From an uncultured Corynebacterium sp. (lineage in GTDB: Bacteria > Actinomycetota > Actinomycetes > Mycobacteriales > Mycobacteriaceae), in assembly GCF_937999985.1 (NCBI RefSeq), contig NZ_CALLDG010000012.1, positions 1 through 18,962 of the forward strand: a stretch of 18,962 nt of DNA, in the 5' to 3' direction. Made by a program: the position numbers and the translations under genes. The notes under the pieces are model-generated. The model had not been told where the DNA came from. It did no database searches and worked only from the letters and a program-made list of their open reading frames with translations. Below, piece after piece: positions 1-7,233 of this stretch (the stretch's first letter is position 1; every line of letters starts with the position of its first letter).

Positions 1-525
1 ATCCGCGTCGACGTGCGGCAGCCTGGCGAAAAGGCGGGCGAGAAGGCCAGTGAGCTGGGGCCGCACGGCATCGACGAGGTGGAGTTCCAGCTGGTGCAGG
101 GTGGCAATGTGAATCCGCTGGCGGGTTCGGCTTCTGGCGGTGAGCTTTCGCGCGTGATGCTGGCGCTGGAGGTCGTGTTGGCCGCGGGGACGGAGGGCGG
201 CCGGACGATGGTCTTCGACGAGGTCGATGCGGGCGTTGGCGGTAAAGCTGCCGTGGAGATCGGACGCCGTCTGGCGAAGTTGGCGGTTGATAATCAGGTC
301 ATCGTTGTTACTCACTTGCCCCAGGTCGCTGCGTTTGGCGACGCCCACGTGTACGTGGCTAAGGCGACCTCCGCGGATTCGGTGACTTCCTCGGTCCGCA
401 CGCTTAGCGAGGATGAGCGGGCGGAGGAGTTGTCGCGCATGCTGGCAGGCTTGGAGTCCGATACGGGGCGGGCTCACGCCGAAGAGCTGATGGCGATGGC
501 TACGGACGCGAAAGCGGAGCTGTAG
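1..525 (+). CDS. recN: DNA repair protein RecN, C-terminal part (5' truncated by window edge)
   Basis: RecN is an SMC-like ATPase of double-strand-break repair that acts on the nucleoid. The frame is open from base 1 with no start of its own, so this is the last ~174 codons of a protein usually near 550-590 residues. It holds the C-terminal half of the ABC ATPase head: the signature SGGELSRVMLALE (encoded near 133-171), the Walker B stretch TMVFDEVDAGVGG (near 205-243) and the H-loop VVTHLPQVAAFGD (near 304-342). The fingerprint EVDAGVGGKAA followed by THLPQVAA is typical of RecN rather than SMC or RecF. The stop is TAG at 523-525. In related mycolata recN lies directly before steA; here two extra genes intervene. 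Identification is firm; only the length is unknown. Confidence 0.95.
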   Translation: MRVDVRQPGEKAGEKASELGPHGIDEVEFQLVQGGNVNPLAGSASGGELSRVMLALEVVLAAGTEGGRTMVFDEVDAGVGGKAAVEIGRRLAKLAVDNQVIVVTHLPQVAAFGDAHVYVAKATSADSVTSSVRTLSEDERAEELSRMLAGLESDTGRAHAEELMAMATDAKAEL

Positions 526-539
526 AGAAAAATTTTTCT
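526..539. repeat. Perfect 14-bp AT-rich palindrome right after the recN stop
   Basis: AGAAAAATTTTTCT begins at the base after the recN stop codon and is perfectly self-complementary. It is unusually AT-rich for this region. It lacks a GC stem, so it is not a standard intrinsic terminator. It could assist termination, bind a protein, or be chance. Confidence 0.45.
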
Positions 540-568
540 GCCAGCGGGCGCGGGGGTGTGATCGGCGC

Positions 569-574
569 TACAGT
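569..574 (+). promoter_or_regulatory. Candidate -10 box upstream of the lipoprotein gene
   Basis: TACAGT fits the corynebacterial TANNNT -10 pattern. It lies in the 116-base gap after recN, about 68 bases before the preferred GTG start at 642. No convincing -35 box is visible. Confidence 0.35.
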
Positions 575-641
575 AGTGCTGTGTTAAAAGGGGGAGTGCG
601 CACCCGCAGCGATCTGCGTGCAGTGTGAGGGGGCTAAGACG

Positions 642-1373
642 GTGAAGCGTGTAGCGGCAAGTGTGTTTCTAGTTTTTTTTGGATTCGCTTTGACTGCGTG
701 TGGAAGCGAGGGGGATAAACCTGCACTGACCGGCGCTTTTGCTGAAACTGAGGAGCAACCTACAGGCGACGGGCCTGTGGATAACTCGGGTTCGGGTGAG
801 GTCGAAGGCGACGGCCGTATGCTAAAACCTGAAGGGCACAAGGGGATGTGGTTCGAGACCGAGCCGACGGATCCGTGGGAACACTACGTGTGGGCATCGC
901 AGAAGTTCGTGGGGGATCCCATCGAGCTTCCGAAGCTAGAGGGGAAGGCCCCGGACGATCCGCTGGCTGGTCTGCCGGATGTGTGCGACGAGAAAGTGAT
1001 CGAGCGAATGGAGGAGGTGGGGTTTGAGCATGAACATACCAATAGCGAGGGGTTGGTAAGGACCTGCTACTTCTTTGAATCTGAGGGCGTGAGGGGACCC
1101 TTTTCTGAAGAAATGTTCAATGTTTCTATTGATCCCACTCGAAATCTTGAGGAAAACAAGAAAAGCGTTAATTATCAGCTCCTGCGCAATGATGTTTCGC
1201 TTGTAGGGATTGATCCTGGTGAAGACGAAAATGATTGTGGAGTCGCTAAAGAAGAGGGATCTTCCATAATCTATGCGAGATTTCTTTCCGGTGATGCTAC
1301 TGGAGATGTTCGCCTGGTGTGTAATTTATCCGAGAAATTCTTTCAAATTCTTGATAATTTTGTAACGTATTAA
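642..1373 (+). CDS. Secreted lipoprotein, DUF3558-like
   Basis: Predicted membrane-anchored lipoprotein of 243 residues and unknown function. The frame could open at GTG 618, but I choose GTG 642. That start is preceded by the purine-rich GAGGGGG at a suitable distance and gives a clean signal peptide: M-K-R, a hydrophobic run (residues ~4-17) and the lipobox L-T-A-C with Cys20 as the lipidation site. An acidic, low-complexity linker (~21-70) follows. The C-terminal half has four cysteines (C115, C142, C199, C227), enough for two disulfides. That spacing and the 'D-x-C-G' segment resemble DUF3558 lipoproteins of mycolata, but similarity is by eye only. From about 1080 to the stop the gene is markedly AT-richer than its neighbours, which hints at acquisition or rapid change. 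It ends 22 bases before the next gene and is probably co-transcribed with it. Confidence 0.75.
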   Translation: MKRVAASVFLVFFGFALTACGSEGDKPALTGAFAETEEQPTGDGPVDNSGSGEVEGDGRMLKPEGHKGMWFETEPTDPWEHYVWASQKFVGDPIELPKLEGKAPDDPLAGLPDVCDEKVIERMEEVGFEHEHTNSEGLVRTCYFFESEGVRGPFSEEMFNVSIDPTRNLEENKKSVNYQLLRNDVSLVGIDPGEDENDCGVAKEEGSSIIYARFLSGDATGDVRLVCNLSEKFFQILDNFVTY

Positions 1374-1395
1374 AAAAACTATATGGGGTGGGGAA

Positions 1396-3249
1396 ATGCT
1401 TAAGTTTGATATATCTTCCTTGCGTGGAGTGAGGAAGTCATTGCTGGAAGCTAAAGCGGCGCTGGATGACTTTCATGTTCAGAGTAGAGCAGGGGCTACT
1501 TACACTGGCGTCCCCTCGCTAAAAGCCGCCTACTCTCAGCATGGGACTTTTTGGAGTGGCCAGTCAGGTTCAGCCAAAAATGTGGTAGATATTCTCACTT
1601 CTAACGTGAACTGGCTGTTGGAGGTATTCTCCAACCAACTAGAAGGCTTCGACCTGCAGGAGTATTTCAGCAAGAAGTCTTTCGATCAGGTGAATTCCCA
1701 GGTTTCGGTCGCGGACAACAGGATGCGGAAATTTTTTATCCCAACCCGCGATTCCCGGTCGATCGACAACCTGATGTACAACACACCAGTGACCGTCGCG
1801 GAGGCCACCATGCCGCTCGCATCGCTCATCACGGCATTTCAGGGGGACGATTCCGCGCCTCTCGCAGTCGCAGACTCTTGGGAGAACGCAGCCAAGGCGC
1901 TCAAGGATTCCATGGATAACCTCAAGAGCGCATCCACTGGCCTGGCCAGCTCCTCTGAAGGCTATTCTTTCGACACAGCGCGCGAAGCGATCGACGATGT
2001 CCACAAAACCGGCCTCGTCGTCGCCTCCAACACCACAGCAATGGCCGGGTCCGTCCGCCAGTTCCCACTCGTCCGCAGTACCAACCTGCAAGCTCTCGAA
2101 ACAATCCAAGCCACAACCTCACTGATCGCCGATCCCGCAGAACGCCTACTCGCCGAACAAGCCGCCGTAGCCAACTTCGTTTCCTCGCAACTGCAGCCAT
2201 CCCTAGAGATGGTGCGCCCTCCCGTCTCCAACCTCGGGGTTCCGATCGTTGGGCACTCTGGCGGAGGAACTCTGGACGCCACCACCGTCTCCACCGCCTC
2301 CGCGCAACCGACGGTCACGCACATCAACGGCCACACAAATGCTGTTTCTCCCGCAAGCGCCACGGCCCACGGCGAGCAAGCTGCCGCCGCGGCAACGAAT
2401 GCACCTAAACCCACCGCAGCTCCCGCAGCCACTCACGCGGCTCCGGCACCAGGTGGCCTGCACGCTCCGGCTAACACACCTGCACCCGTCCAACCCGCAG
2501 CGGCCAAAGCAGCACCTCAGGCGCCCGGATTTGCGCCCGGAGGCATCACATCACCGGCACAGGCGCCGACGATCACGCCGCACCAAGCAGCCACAGCCGC
2601 TGCCACTCCAACCGTTCCCGGCCAGGGTGGTACTTCCATGCCCGGTACGGGGAACCTCATCAACGCACAGAATCGCTTCGGCGCCGGAAATGGTGCAGCC
2701 GGGCGCCCCGGCGCGGTCAGTGAACTGGGAGGCAGGGGGAGCGGCCCACAGCTTCGCAGTATCAGCGGAGGCGCCGGCTCCGGAAGCGGCGCAAACTCCG
2801 TCACCGGCACGCCGAAGGCGGACTTGCGAAACGTCTCCACCACGGCACCTCGCCCGAACCTCCCGGGCAGTCTGAAAGCAATCTCCAGCCCTCTCCACGC
2901 CCCTCACGGCGAGAACGCGCACGCGAACACTCCCAACTCCGGCAAGGGAGCAACCTCTGCAGTCCACGGAACCGCTGGCGCTAAGGGCGGTGCTGGAGTG
3001 AAGGGCGGCGGGAACGTGGCGTCCACAGTAATGGGTAGAGGAACAAGCATCGGCCGAGCAGCCAAGGGGGCGAAGACTGGTCTGCGCGGGTCGGCGGTTG
3101 CATTCGGCAAGCAGGATCGCTCGTACTTCCAGCGTATTTTCCTCAGTGGCGAGGATCCGCTGATTTCCGGGAAGAAGGCACGCGACCGAAAGAGCCGGGG
3201 CAAGGACCGAGCCACTGCGCAACAAACGGTGAAGAAGGTGATTCGCTAG
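1396..3249 (+). CDS. Large WXG-like protein with Ala/Pro/Gly-rich tail; unknown function
   Basis: 617 residues with no name I recognise. ATG 1396 is preceded by GGGGTGGGGA, a strong ribosome binding site. Residues ~1-95 look helical and contain W53-S54-G55 between two helices, like WXG100 proteins of type VII secretion. Residues ~130-280 form a second helical region with W162 in SWENAAKALKDSMDNL, ending in a Pro/Val-rich segment (SLEMVRPPV, ~269-277). Residues ~295-410 are Ala/Pro/Thr-rich and ~410-560 Gly/Ser-rich, so probably disordered. The last ~45 residues are basic, with a K/R cluster (593-606) and the end TVKKVIR. There is no signal peptide or membrane segment, and no canonical YxxxD/E export signal. 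The pairing with a lipoprotein suggests a cell-surface or secretion-linked role. That is inference; an intracellular scaffold is also possible. Confidence 0.8.
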   Translation: MLKFDISSLRGVRKSLLEAKAALDDFHVQSRAGATYTGVPSLKAAYSQHGTFWSGQSGSAKNVVDILTSNVNWLLEVFSNQLEGFDLQEYFSKKSFDQVNSQVSVADNRMRKFFIPTRDSRSIDNLMYNTPVTVAEATMPLASLITAFQGDDSAPLAVADSWENAAKALKDSMDNLKSASTGLASSSEGYSFDTAREAIDDVHKTGLVVASNTTAMAGSVRQFPLVRSTNLQALETIQATTSLIADPAERLLAEQAAVANFVSSQLQPSLEMVRPPVSNLGVPIVGHSGGGTLDATTVSTASAQPTVTHINGHTNAVSPASATAHGEQAAAAATNAPKPTAAPAATHAAPAPGGLHAPANTPAPVQPAAAKAAPQAPGFAPGGITSPAQAPTITPHQAATAAATPTVPGQGGTSMPGTGNLINAQNRFGAGNGAAGRPGAVSELGGRGSGPQLRSISGGAGSGSGANSVTGTPKADLRNVSTTAPRPNLPGSLKAISSPLHAPHGENAHANTPNSGKGATSAVHGTAGAKGGAGVKGGGNVASTVMGRGTSIGRAAKGAKTGLRGSAVAFGKQDRSYFQRIFLSGEDPLISGKKARDRKSRGKDRATAQQTVKKVIR

Positions 3250-3294
3250 AGTAAAACGGCCTTTCACCGGCGCGCCTAACGCAACACTGGCCAC

Positions 3295-4497
3295 ATGAAC
3301 ACCACAATGGTGGGCATGATTTTCTCCCGCAGCGACCAGCCCGGAATCAACGGCGCCACCCGTGACCTCACCGGACCCAAGGGATTTACGAAGGCCAAGA
3401 TCTCCGAGGGCGACATTGCCATTGTCGACGAACCCGATATCAACCGTGCTAACTGCCAAAAGCTCATCGACGCGCGCGTAGCCGCCGTGGTGAACGCACA
3501 ACAGTTCACTACCGGCCAGGTGCCGAACTTCGGTCCGCAGATGATGCTCGACGCAGACATTTTGCTGATCGAAAACGCCGGCGAGGAGCTGCTCTCCAAG
3601 GTCAAGAACGGCAAGAAGGGCCGCGTTGACGAGGGCAAGGTCTACTACGGCGACCGCTCCATCGGTGGCGGCGAAATCCTGGATATGGATACCGCCGCCA
3701 CCCGCTTCGAGGACGCCCGCGAGGCGCTCGGCGACCACATGGAAGCCCTGTCTGGCAACATGTCCGAGTTCGTCCGCTCCGAGGCCCCACTGCTGGTCGA
3801 TGGCCTCGGCATCCCGGATGTCGACGTGGACATGGACGACCGTAAGGTGCTGGTGGCTAGCCCCGACACGCACATCGAGCAGAAGCTGAAGGACCTGCGC
3901 TACTTCATGCGCGAGTACTCGCCGATCATCGTCGCCGTGGAGAACGCAGCCGACAGCCTGATGCAGGAGGGCTACCGCCCGAACGTGATCATCGGCGACC
4001 CGGAGAAGATCTCCAACGAGGCTCTGCGCTGCGGCGCCACCGTCGTGCTGCCCGCAGACCCGGACGGCCACGCGGTTGGCCTGGAGCGCATCCAAGACCT
4101 CGGCGTGGGCGCCATGACCTTCCCCGCCGCCACCCAGGATCCGACCGACCTGGCGCTGCTGCTGGCCAACTACCACGGTGCATCCATGGTGGTAAGCCTC
4201 GGCGAGGTGGAGGACCTGGACCGCGTGTTCCAGCGCGCCCAGTCGCCGGAAACCCCGTCGGCCCTGATGACCCGCCTGCGCGTAGGCCCCCGCCTGGTCG
4301 ACTCCACCGCCGTGGCGGAGCTCTACCGCGTCTCCCGCTCCGGCGGCGGTTGGATCTGGGCGCTGCTGGGCATCCTGGTCGCCCTGGCCGCCATCGTTGT
4401 GATCATCGGCTTCTCTGGCGATGGATCTTTCGTGGACAACCTCGTGGACACCTGGAACAACTTCGCGCTGAGCGTGCAGGATCTGTTCAAGAATTAA
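3295..4497 (+). CDS. steA: SteA, cell-separation protein with thiamine-pyrophosphokinase-like fold
   Basis: SteA works with SteB in the envelope of mycolata to promote daughter-cell separation through peptidoglycan hydrolase activation (known from C. glutamicum). 400 residues. The N-terminal ~170 residues carry the family segment VNAQQFTTGQVPNFGP. Residues ~190-330 resemble the thiamine pyrophosphokinase catalytic domain, with AVENAADSL, VIIGDPEKIS (231-240) and TQDPTDLALLL. One transmembrane helix spans ~353-372, followed by a short outer tail. steB follows after 33 bases. The start is uncertain: ATG 3295 has no clear ribosome binding site, and ATG 3307 and ATG 3316 are in-frame alternatives, the last giving MIFSRSDQPGING, close to how I recall homologues beginning. 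In related genomes steA directly follows recN; here two genes are interposed. Confidence 0.92.
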   Translation: MNTTMVGMIFSRSDQPGINGATRDLTGPKGFTKAKISEGDIAIVDEPDINRANCQKLIDARVAAVVNAQQFTTGQVPNFGPQMMLDADILLIENAGEELLSKVKNGKKGRVDEGKVYYGDRSIGGGEILDMDTAATRFEDAREALGDHMEALSGNMSEFVRSEAPLLVDGLGIPDVDVDMDDRKVLVASPDTHIEQKLKDLRYFMREYSPIIVAVENAADSLMQEGYRPNVIIGDPEKISNEALRCGATVVLPADPDGHAVGLERIQDLGVGAMTFPAATQDPTDLALLLANYHGASMVVSLGEVEDLDRVFQRAQSPETPSALMTRLRVGPRLVDSTAVAELYRVSRSGGGWIWALLGILVALAAIVVIIGFSGDGSFVDNLVDTWNNFALSVQDLFKN

Positions 4498-4530
4498 CGC
4501 AGGAATAGCAGGGAGACAAGAGGCATAAGC

Positions 4531-5463
4531 ATGAGCAAGAACTCGAAGGGGTCCGCCGGCAGAGTGATCGCCGGCCTGGGCTTCGGCGTGGCCGTCGGCA
4601 CTGCACTGGGCTTTTTCGCCCTCGCCCCGAACGTGCCGGGCGGGCCTGTGGCAAAGGATTCCTCCGCCGAGCAGGAGCTGAAGAGCGAGCAAACCGCGCG
4701 CGAGAAGGCTGAGGGACAGTCCACCGCCAGCGACAAGGTTCTGGGCTCCGTCGCGGGCCCGGCGGTGCGCAACCTGTTGCGCGGTTCGTCGGTAAACCTT
4801 TTTGTGCTTCCGGACGCCGACCAGGCCAACGTCGACAGTCTCCAGCGCCTGGTAAAAATGGCCGGTGGGGAAGTCCACGGTGTGATCGAGGTGACGGAGA
4901 AGGCGCTGGACGCCAACAATGGAGACTCTCTGAAGTCCATTGCGGCGAACTCCCTGCCGGCTGGCGCGAAGCTCTCGGAAGACAAGCTGGACCCGGGTAT
5001 GCACACCGGCCAGCTGCTGGGCGCGGCACTGGGCGCCGGCGACAAGGAAGCCAGTGAATCGGACCGGGGCGTGACCCTGGGCGCACTATCCAACGAGGAC
5101 TTTATCGCCTACCAAGGAGAGGCTCCGAAGACTGCCGACCTGGCTCTGGTCGTAGGTGGGGATACCGCCGACGACAAGGACCGCGGTAACTACGGAACGA
5201 AGTTCGTCGCCGACTTCGCCGCAGGCTTAGATTCCCGCATGAAGGGCGCCGTTCTGGCCGCCCAGGCAGGCAGCGCAGAGGAAGACGGCGCGGTGGGCCA
5301 GGTTCGTGCAGACCGGACTGCGAAGGAGGCCGTCTCCACCGTGGACAACGTGGACACCGTCGCAGGCCGCATCGCTGCAATCCGCGCGCTGGGCCAGCAG
5401 AAGGACGGCAAGGCGGGGCACTACGGGGCTGCTGCGAACGCGTCGGATGCTACGCCGGAATAG
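4531..5463 (+). CDS. steB: SteB / MctB-family membrane-anchored protein
   Basis: 310 residues of the MctB (DUF3186) family. C. glutamicum SteB partners SteA in cell separation, and the M. tuberculosis homologue Rv1698 was described as the copper-handling MctB. A single transmembrane helix at ~10-32 (VIAGLGFGVAVGTALGFFAL) is followed by a charged, coiled-coil-like segment (~42-65) and an extracytoplasmic domain with LVVGGDTADDKD. The C-terminal LDSRMKGAVLAAQAGS...VSTVDNVDTVAGRIA pattern is family-typical. GGGAGA and AGAGG stand upstream of ATG 4531. The 33-base gap and shared direction make an operon with steA likely. The role in separation is inferred from homology and synteny; a copper role cannot be judged from sequence. 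Confidence 0.9.
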   Translation: MSKNSKGSAGRVIAGLGFGVAVGTALGFFALAPNVPGGPVAKDSSAEQELKSEQTAREKAEGQSTASDKVLGSVAGPAVRNLLRGSSVNLFVLPDADQANVDSLQRLVKMAGGEVHGVIEVTEKALDANNGDSLKSIAANSLPAGAKLSEDKLDPGMHTGQLLGAALGAGDKEASESDRGVTLGALSNEDFIAYQGEAPKTADLALVVGGDTADDKDRGNYGTKFVADFAAGLDSRMKGAVLAAQAGSAEEDGAVGQVRADRTAKEAVSTVDNVDTVAGRIAAIRALGQQKDGKAGHYGAAANASDATPE

Positions 5464-5468
5464 GCTTG

Positions 5469-5477
5469 TGTTAGGCT
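5469..5477 (+). promoter_or_regulatory. Extended -10 promoter of pyrG
   Basis: TGTTAGGCT is an extended -10 (TG-N-TANNNT) in the 63-base steB-pyrG gap, about 50 bases before the TTG start. No clear -35 is seen, as is common with extended -10 boxes. GGGAG at 5517-5521 is the ribosome binding site. Confidence 0.5.
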
Positions 5478-5526
5478 GAAACCCCGTAGATAGCGAAGTT
5501 TAAGCGTCGTTGATTCGGGAGTTACC

Positions 5527-7194
5527 TTGGCCACTAATCGTGCAAAGAACAGCACTAAATACATCTTCGTCACCGGCGGTGTGGCGTCCTCGCTGGGCAA
5601 GGGGCTCACGGCAGCAAGCCTAGGGCAGCTGCTGTCCTCCCGTGGCCTGCGCGTAACGATGCAGAAGCTGGATCCGTACCTCAACGTTGATCCGGGCACC
5701 ATGAACCCCTTCGAGCACGGCGAAGTGTTCGTCACCGAGGATGGTGCGGAGACAGACCTGGACCTCGGCCACTACGAGCGTTTCCTGGATCGCAACCTCT
5801 CCGCCGCTGGCAACGTAACCACCGGCAAGGTGTACTCCAACGTCATCGCCAAGGAGCGCCGCGGTGAGTTCCTGGGCAAGACCGTCCAGGTGATCCCGCA
5901 CATCACCGACGAGATCAAGGCGGCAGTGCTGGCGATGGGCCAGCCGGATAAGAGCGGCCAGGCGCCGGACGTCGTCATCAGCGAGATCGGCGGCACTGTC
6001 GGCGACATCGAATCCCAGCCCTTCTTGGAGGCCATCCGCCAGGTTCGGCACGAGGCCGGCCGCGAGAACATCGCCTTCATCCACGTTTCCCTGGTGCCTT
6101 ACCTGGCGCCGTCGGGCGAGCTGAAGACGAAGCCGACCCAGCACTCCGTCGCGGAGCTGCGCAGCATCGGTATCGTCCCGGATGCAATCGTCCTGCGCGC
6201 CGACCGTGAGGTCCCGCAGGCCATGAAGTCCAAGATTGCCCTGATGTGCGACGTGGATGAGGACGGCGTGGTTTCCTGCCCGGATGCGCCTTCCATTTAC
6301 GACATCCCGAAGGTGCTGCACTCCCAGCACCTGGATAACTACATCATCCGCCGCTTGAACCTGCCGTTCCGTGACGTGGACTGGACGACCTGGGGCAACC
6401 TGCTGGAGAGCGTCCACAACCCGCAGGGCGAGGTGACCATCGGCATCGTCGGCAAGTACATCGACCTGCCGGATGCGTACCTCTCCGTCGCGGAAGCCAT
6501 CCGCGCCGGCGGTTTCGGCGCTAACGTGCGTGCCAACGTGAAGTGGATCGCCTCCGACGAGTGCGAAACCGAGAAGGGCGCGGCAGAGGCTCTGAAGGAT
6601 GTCGACGGTGTGGTCATCCCCGGTGGCTTCGGCAACCGCGGCATCGAAGGCAAGATCGGCGCCATCACCTACGCCCGCAAGAACAAGCTGCCGTTGCTGG
6701 GCATCTGCCTGGGCCTGCAGTGCATCGTGATCGAGGCCGCGCGCACCGCGGGGCTCACCGATGCTTCTTCTACCGAGTTTGACGCCAACGCCTCCACCCC
6801 TGTGATCTCCACCATGGAGGAGCAGAAGGCAGCTGTGTCGGGCGAGGCGGACCTGGGCGGAACCATGCGTCTGGGGGCCTACCCGGCGCGTCTGGCCGAA
6901 GGCTCCCTGGTCGCTGAGATGTACGGCGCCACCGACGTCTCGGAGCGCCACCGCCACCGTTACGAGGTGAATAACGCATACCGCGAGCAGATCACCGAGG
7001 GCTCTGGCCTGCAGTTCTCCGGTACCTCCCCGGACGGCACCCTGGTGGAGTTCGTGGAGTACCCGAAGGACGTGCACCCGTACTTCGTGGCCACCCAGGC
7101 TCACCCGGAGTACAAGTCCCGCCCGACCCGTTCCCACCCACTGTTCCAGGGGCTGGTGGACGCTGCGCTGAAGCACCAGGCTGAGCGCTCCTAG
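5527..7194 (+). CDS. pyrG: CTP synthase
   Basis: Makes CTP from UTP, ATP and glutamine in the cytosol. 555 residues, normal length. The synthetase domain opens with YIFVTGGVASSLGKG (P-loop ~17-26) and continues through LDPYLNVDPGTMNPFEHGEV and SEIGGTVGDIESQPF. The class I glutamine amidotransferase domain (~295-550) has the nucleophile Cys394 in GICLGLQ, the loop PGGFGNRG, and the catalytic His526 and Glu528 in QAHPEYKSRP. All key residues are intact. Translation starts at TTG 5527, set by GGGAG five bases upstream; a TTG start may hold expression down. It follows steB, as in other mycolata, and may be read from its own promoter just upstream. CTP here also feeds the pathway served by the downstream cytidylate kinase. 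Confidence 0.98.
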   Translation: MATNRAKNSTKYIFVTGGVASSLGKGLTAASLGQLLSSRGLRVTMQKLDPYLNVDPGTMNPFEHGEVFVTEDGAETDLDLGHYERFLDRNLSAAGNVTTGKVYSNVIAKERRGEFLGKTVQVIPHITDEIKAAVLAMGQPDKSGQAPDVVISEIGGTVGDIESQPFLEAIRQVRHEAGRENIAFIHVSLVPYLAPSGELKTKPTQHSVAELRSIGIVPDAIVLRADREVPQAMKSKIALMCDVDEDGVVSCPDAPSIYDIPKVLHSQHLDNYIIRRLNLPFRDVDWTTWGNLLESVHNPQGEVTIGIVGKYIDLPDAYLSVAEAIRAGGFGANVRANVKWIASDECETEKGAAEALKDVDGVVIPGGFGNRGIEGKIGAITYARKNKLPLLGICLGLQCIVIEAARTAGLTDASSTEFDANASTPVISTMEEQKAAVSGEADLGGTMRLGAYPARLAEGSLVAEMYGATDVSERHRHRYEVNNAYREQITEGSGLQFSGTSPDGTLVEFVEYPKDVHPYFVATQAHPEYKSRPTRSHPLFQGLVDAALKHQAERS

Positions 7195-7219
7195 ACCGGC
7201 GCTCCTAATCCAGTGCTCC

Positions 7220-7225
7220 TACACT
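7220..7225 (+). promoter_or_regulatory. -10 box giving a possibly leaderless Nudix transcript
   Basis: TACACT fits TANNNT and ends eight bases before ATG 7234, so transcription would begin at or next to the start codon. The nearby AGGGAG (7226-7231) is only two bases from ATG, too close for a normal ribosome binding site, which favours a leaderless or near-leaderless mRNA. Confidence 0.5.
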
Positions 7226-7233
7226 AGGGAGTC

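Noticed and set aside
594..620. Small hairpins (GTGCGCAC; CGCAG-CGAT-CTGCG) between recN and the lipoprotein gene
   Set aside because: Stems of 4-5 bases in GC-rich DNA are expected by chance, and nothing links them to a known regulator.
618..641. Earlier GTG start for the lipoprotein
   Set aside because: It would add MQCEGAKT ahead of the signal peptide and place the GAGGGGG ribosome site inside the gene; GTG 642 gives a standard lipoprotein signal.
2551..5004. An 817-codon open frame on the minus strand
   Set aside because: It lies wholly opposite the WXG-like gene, steA and steB, has no family pattern, and is low-complexity in His/Gly/Val; it is a shadow of GC-rich codon usage.
5620..7176. 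A 518-codon minus-strand open frame opposite pyrG
   Set aside because: Antisense shadow of a highly conserved enzyme; no recognisable motif.
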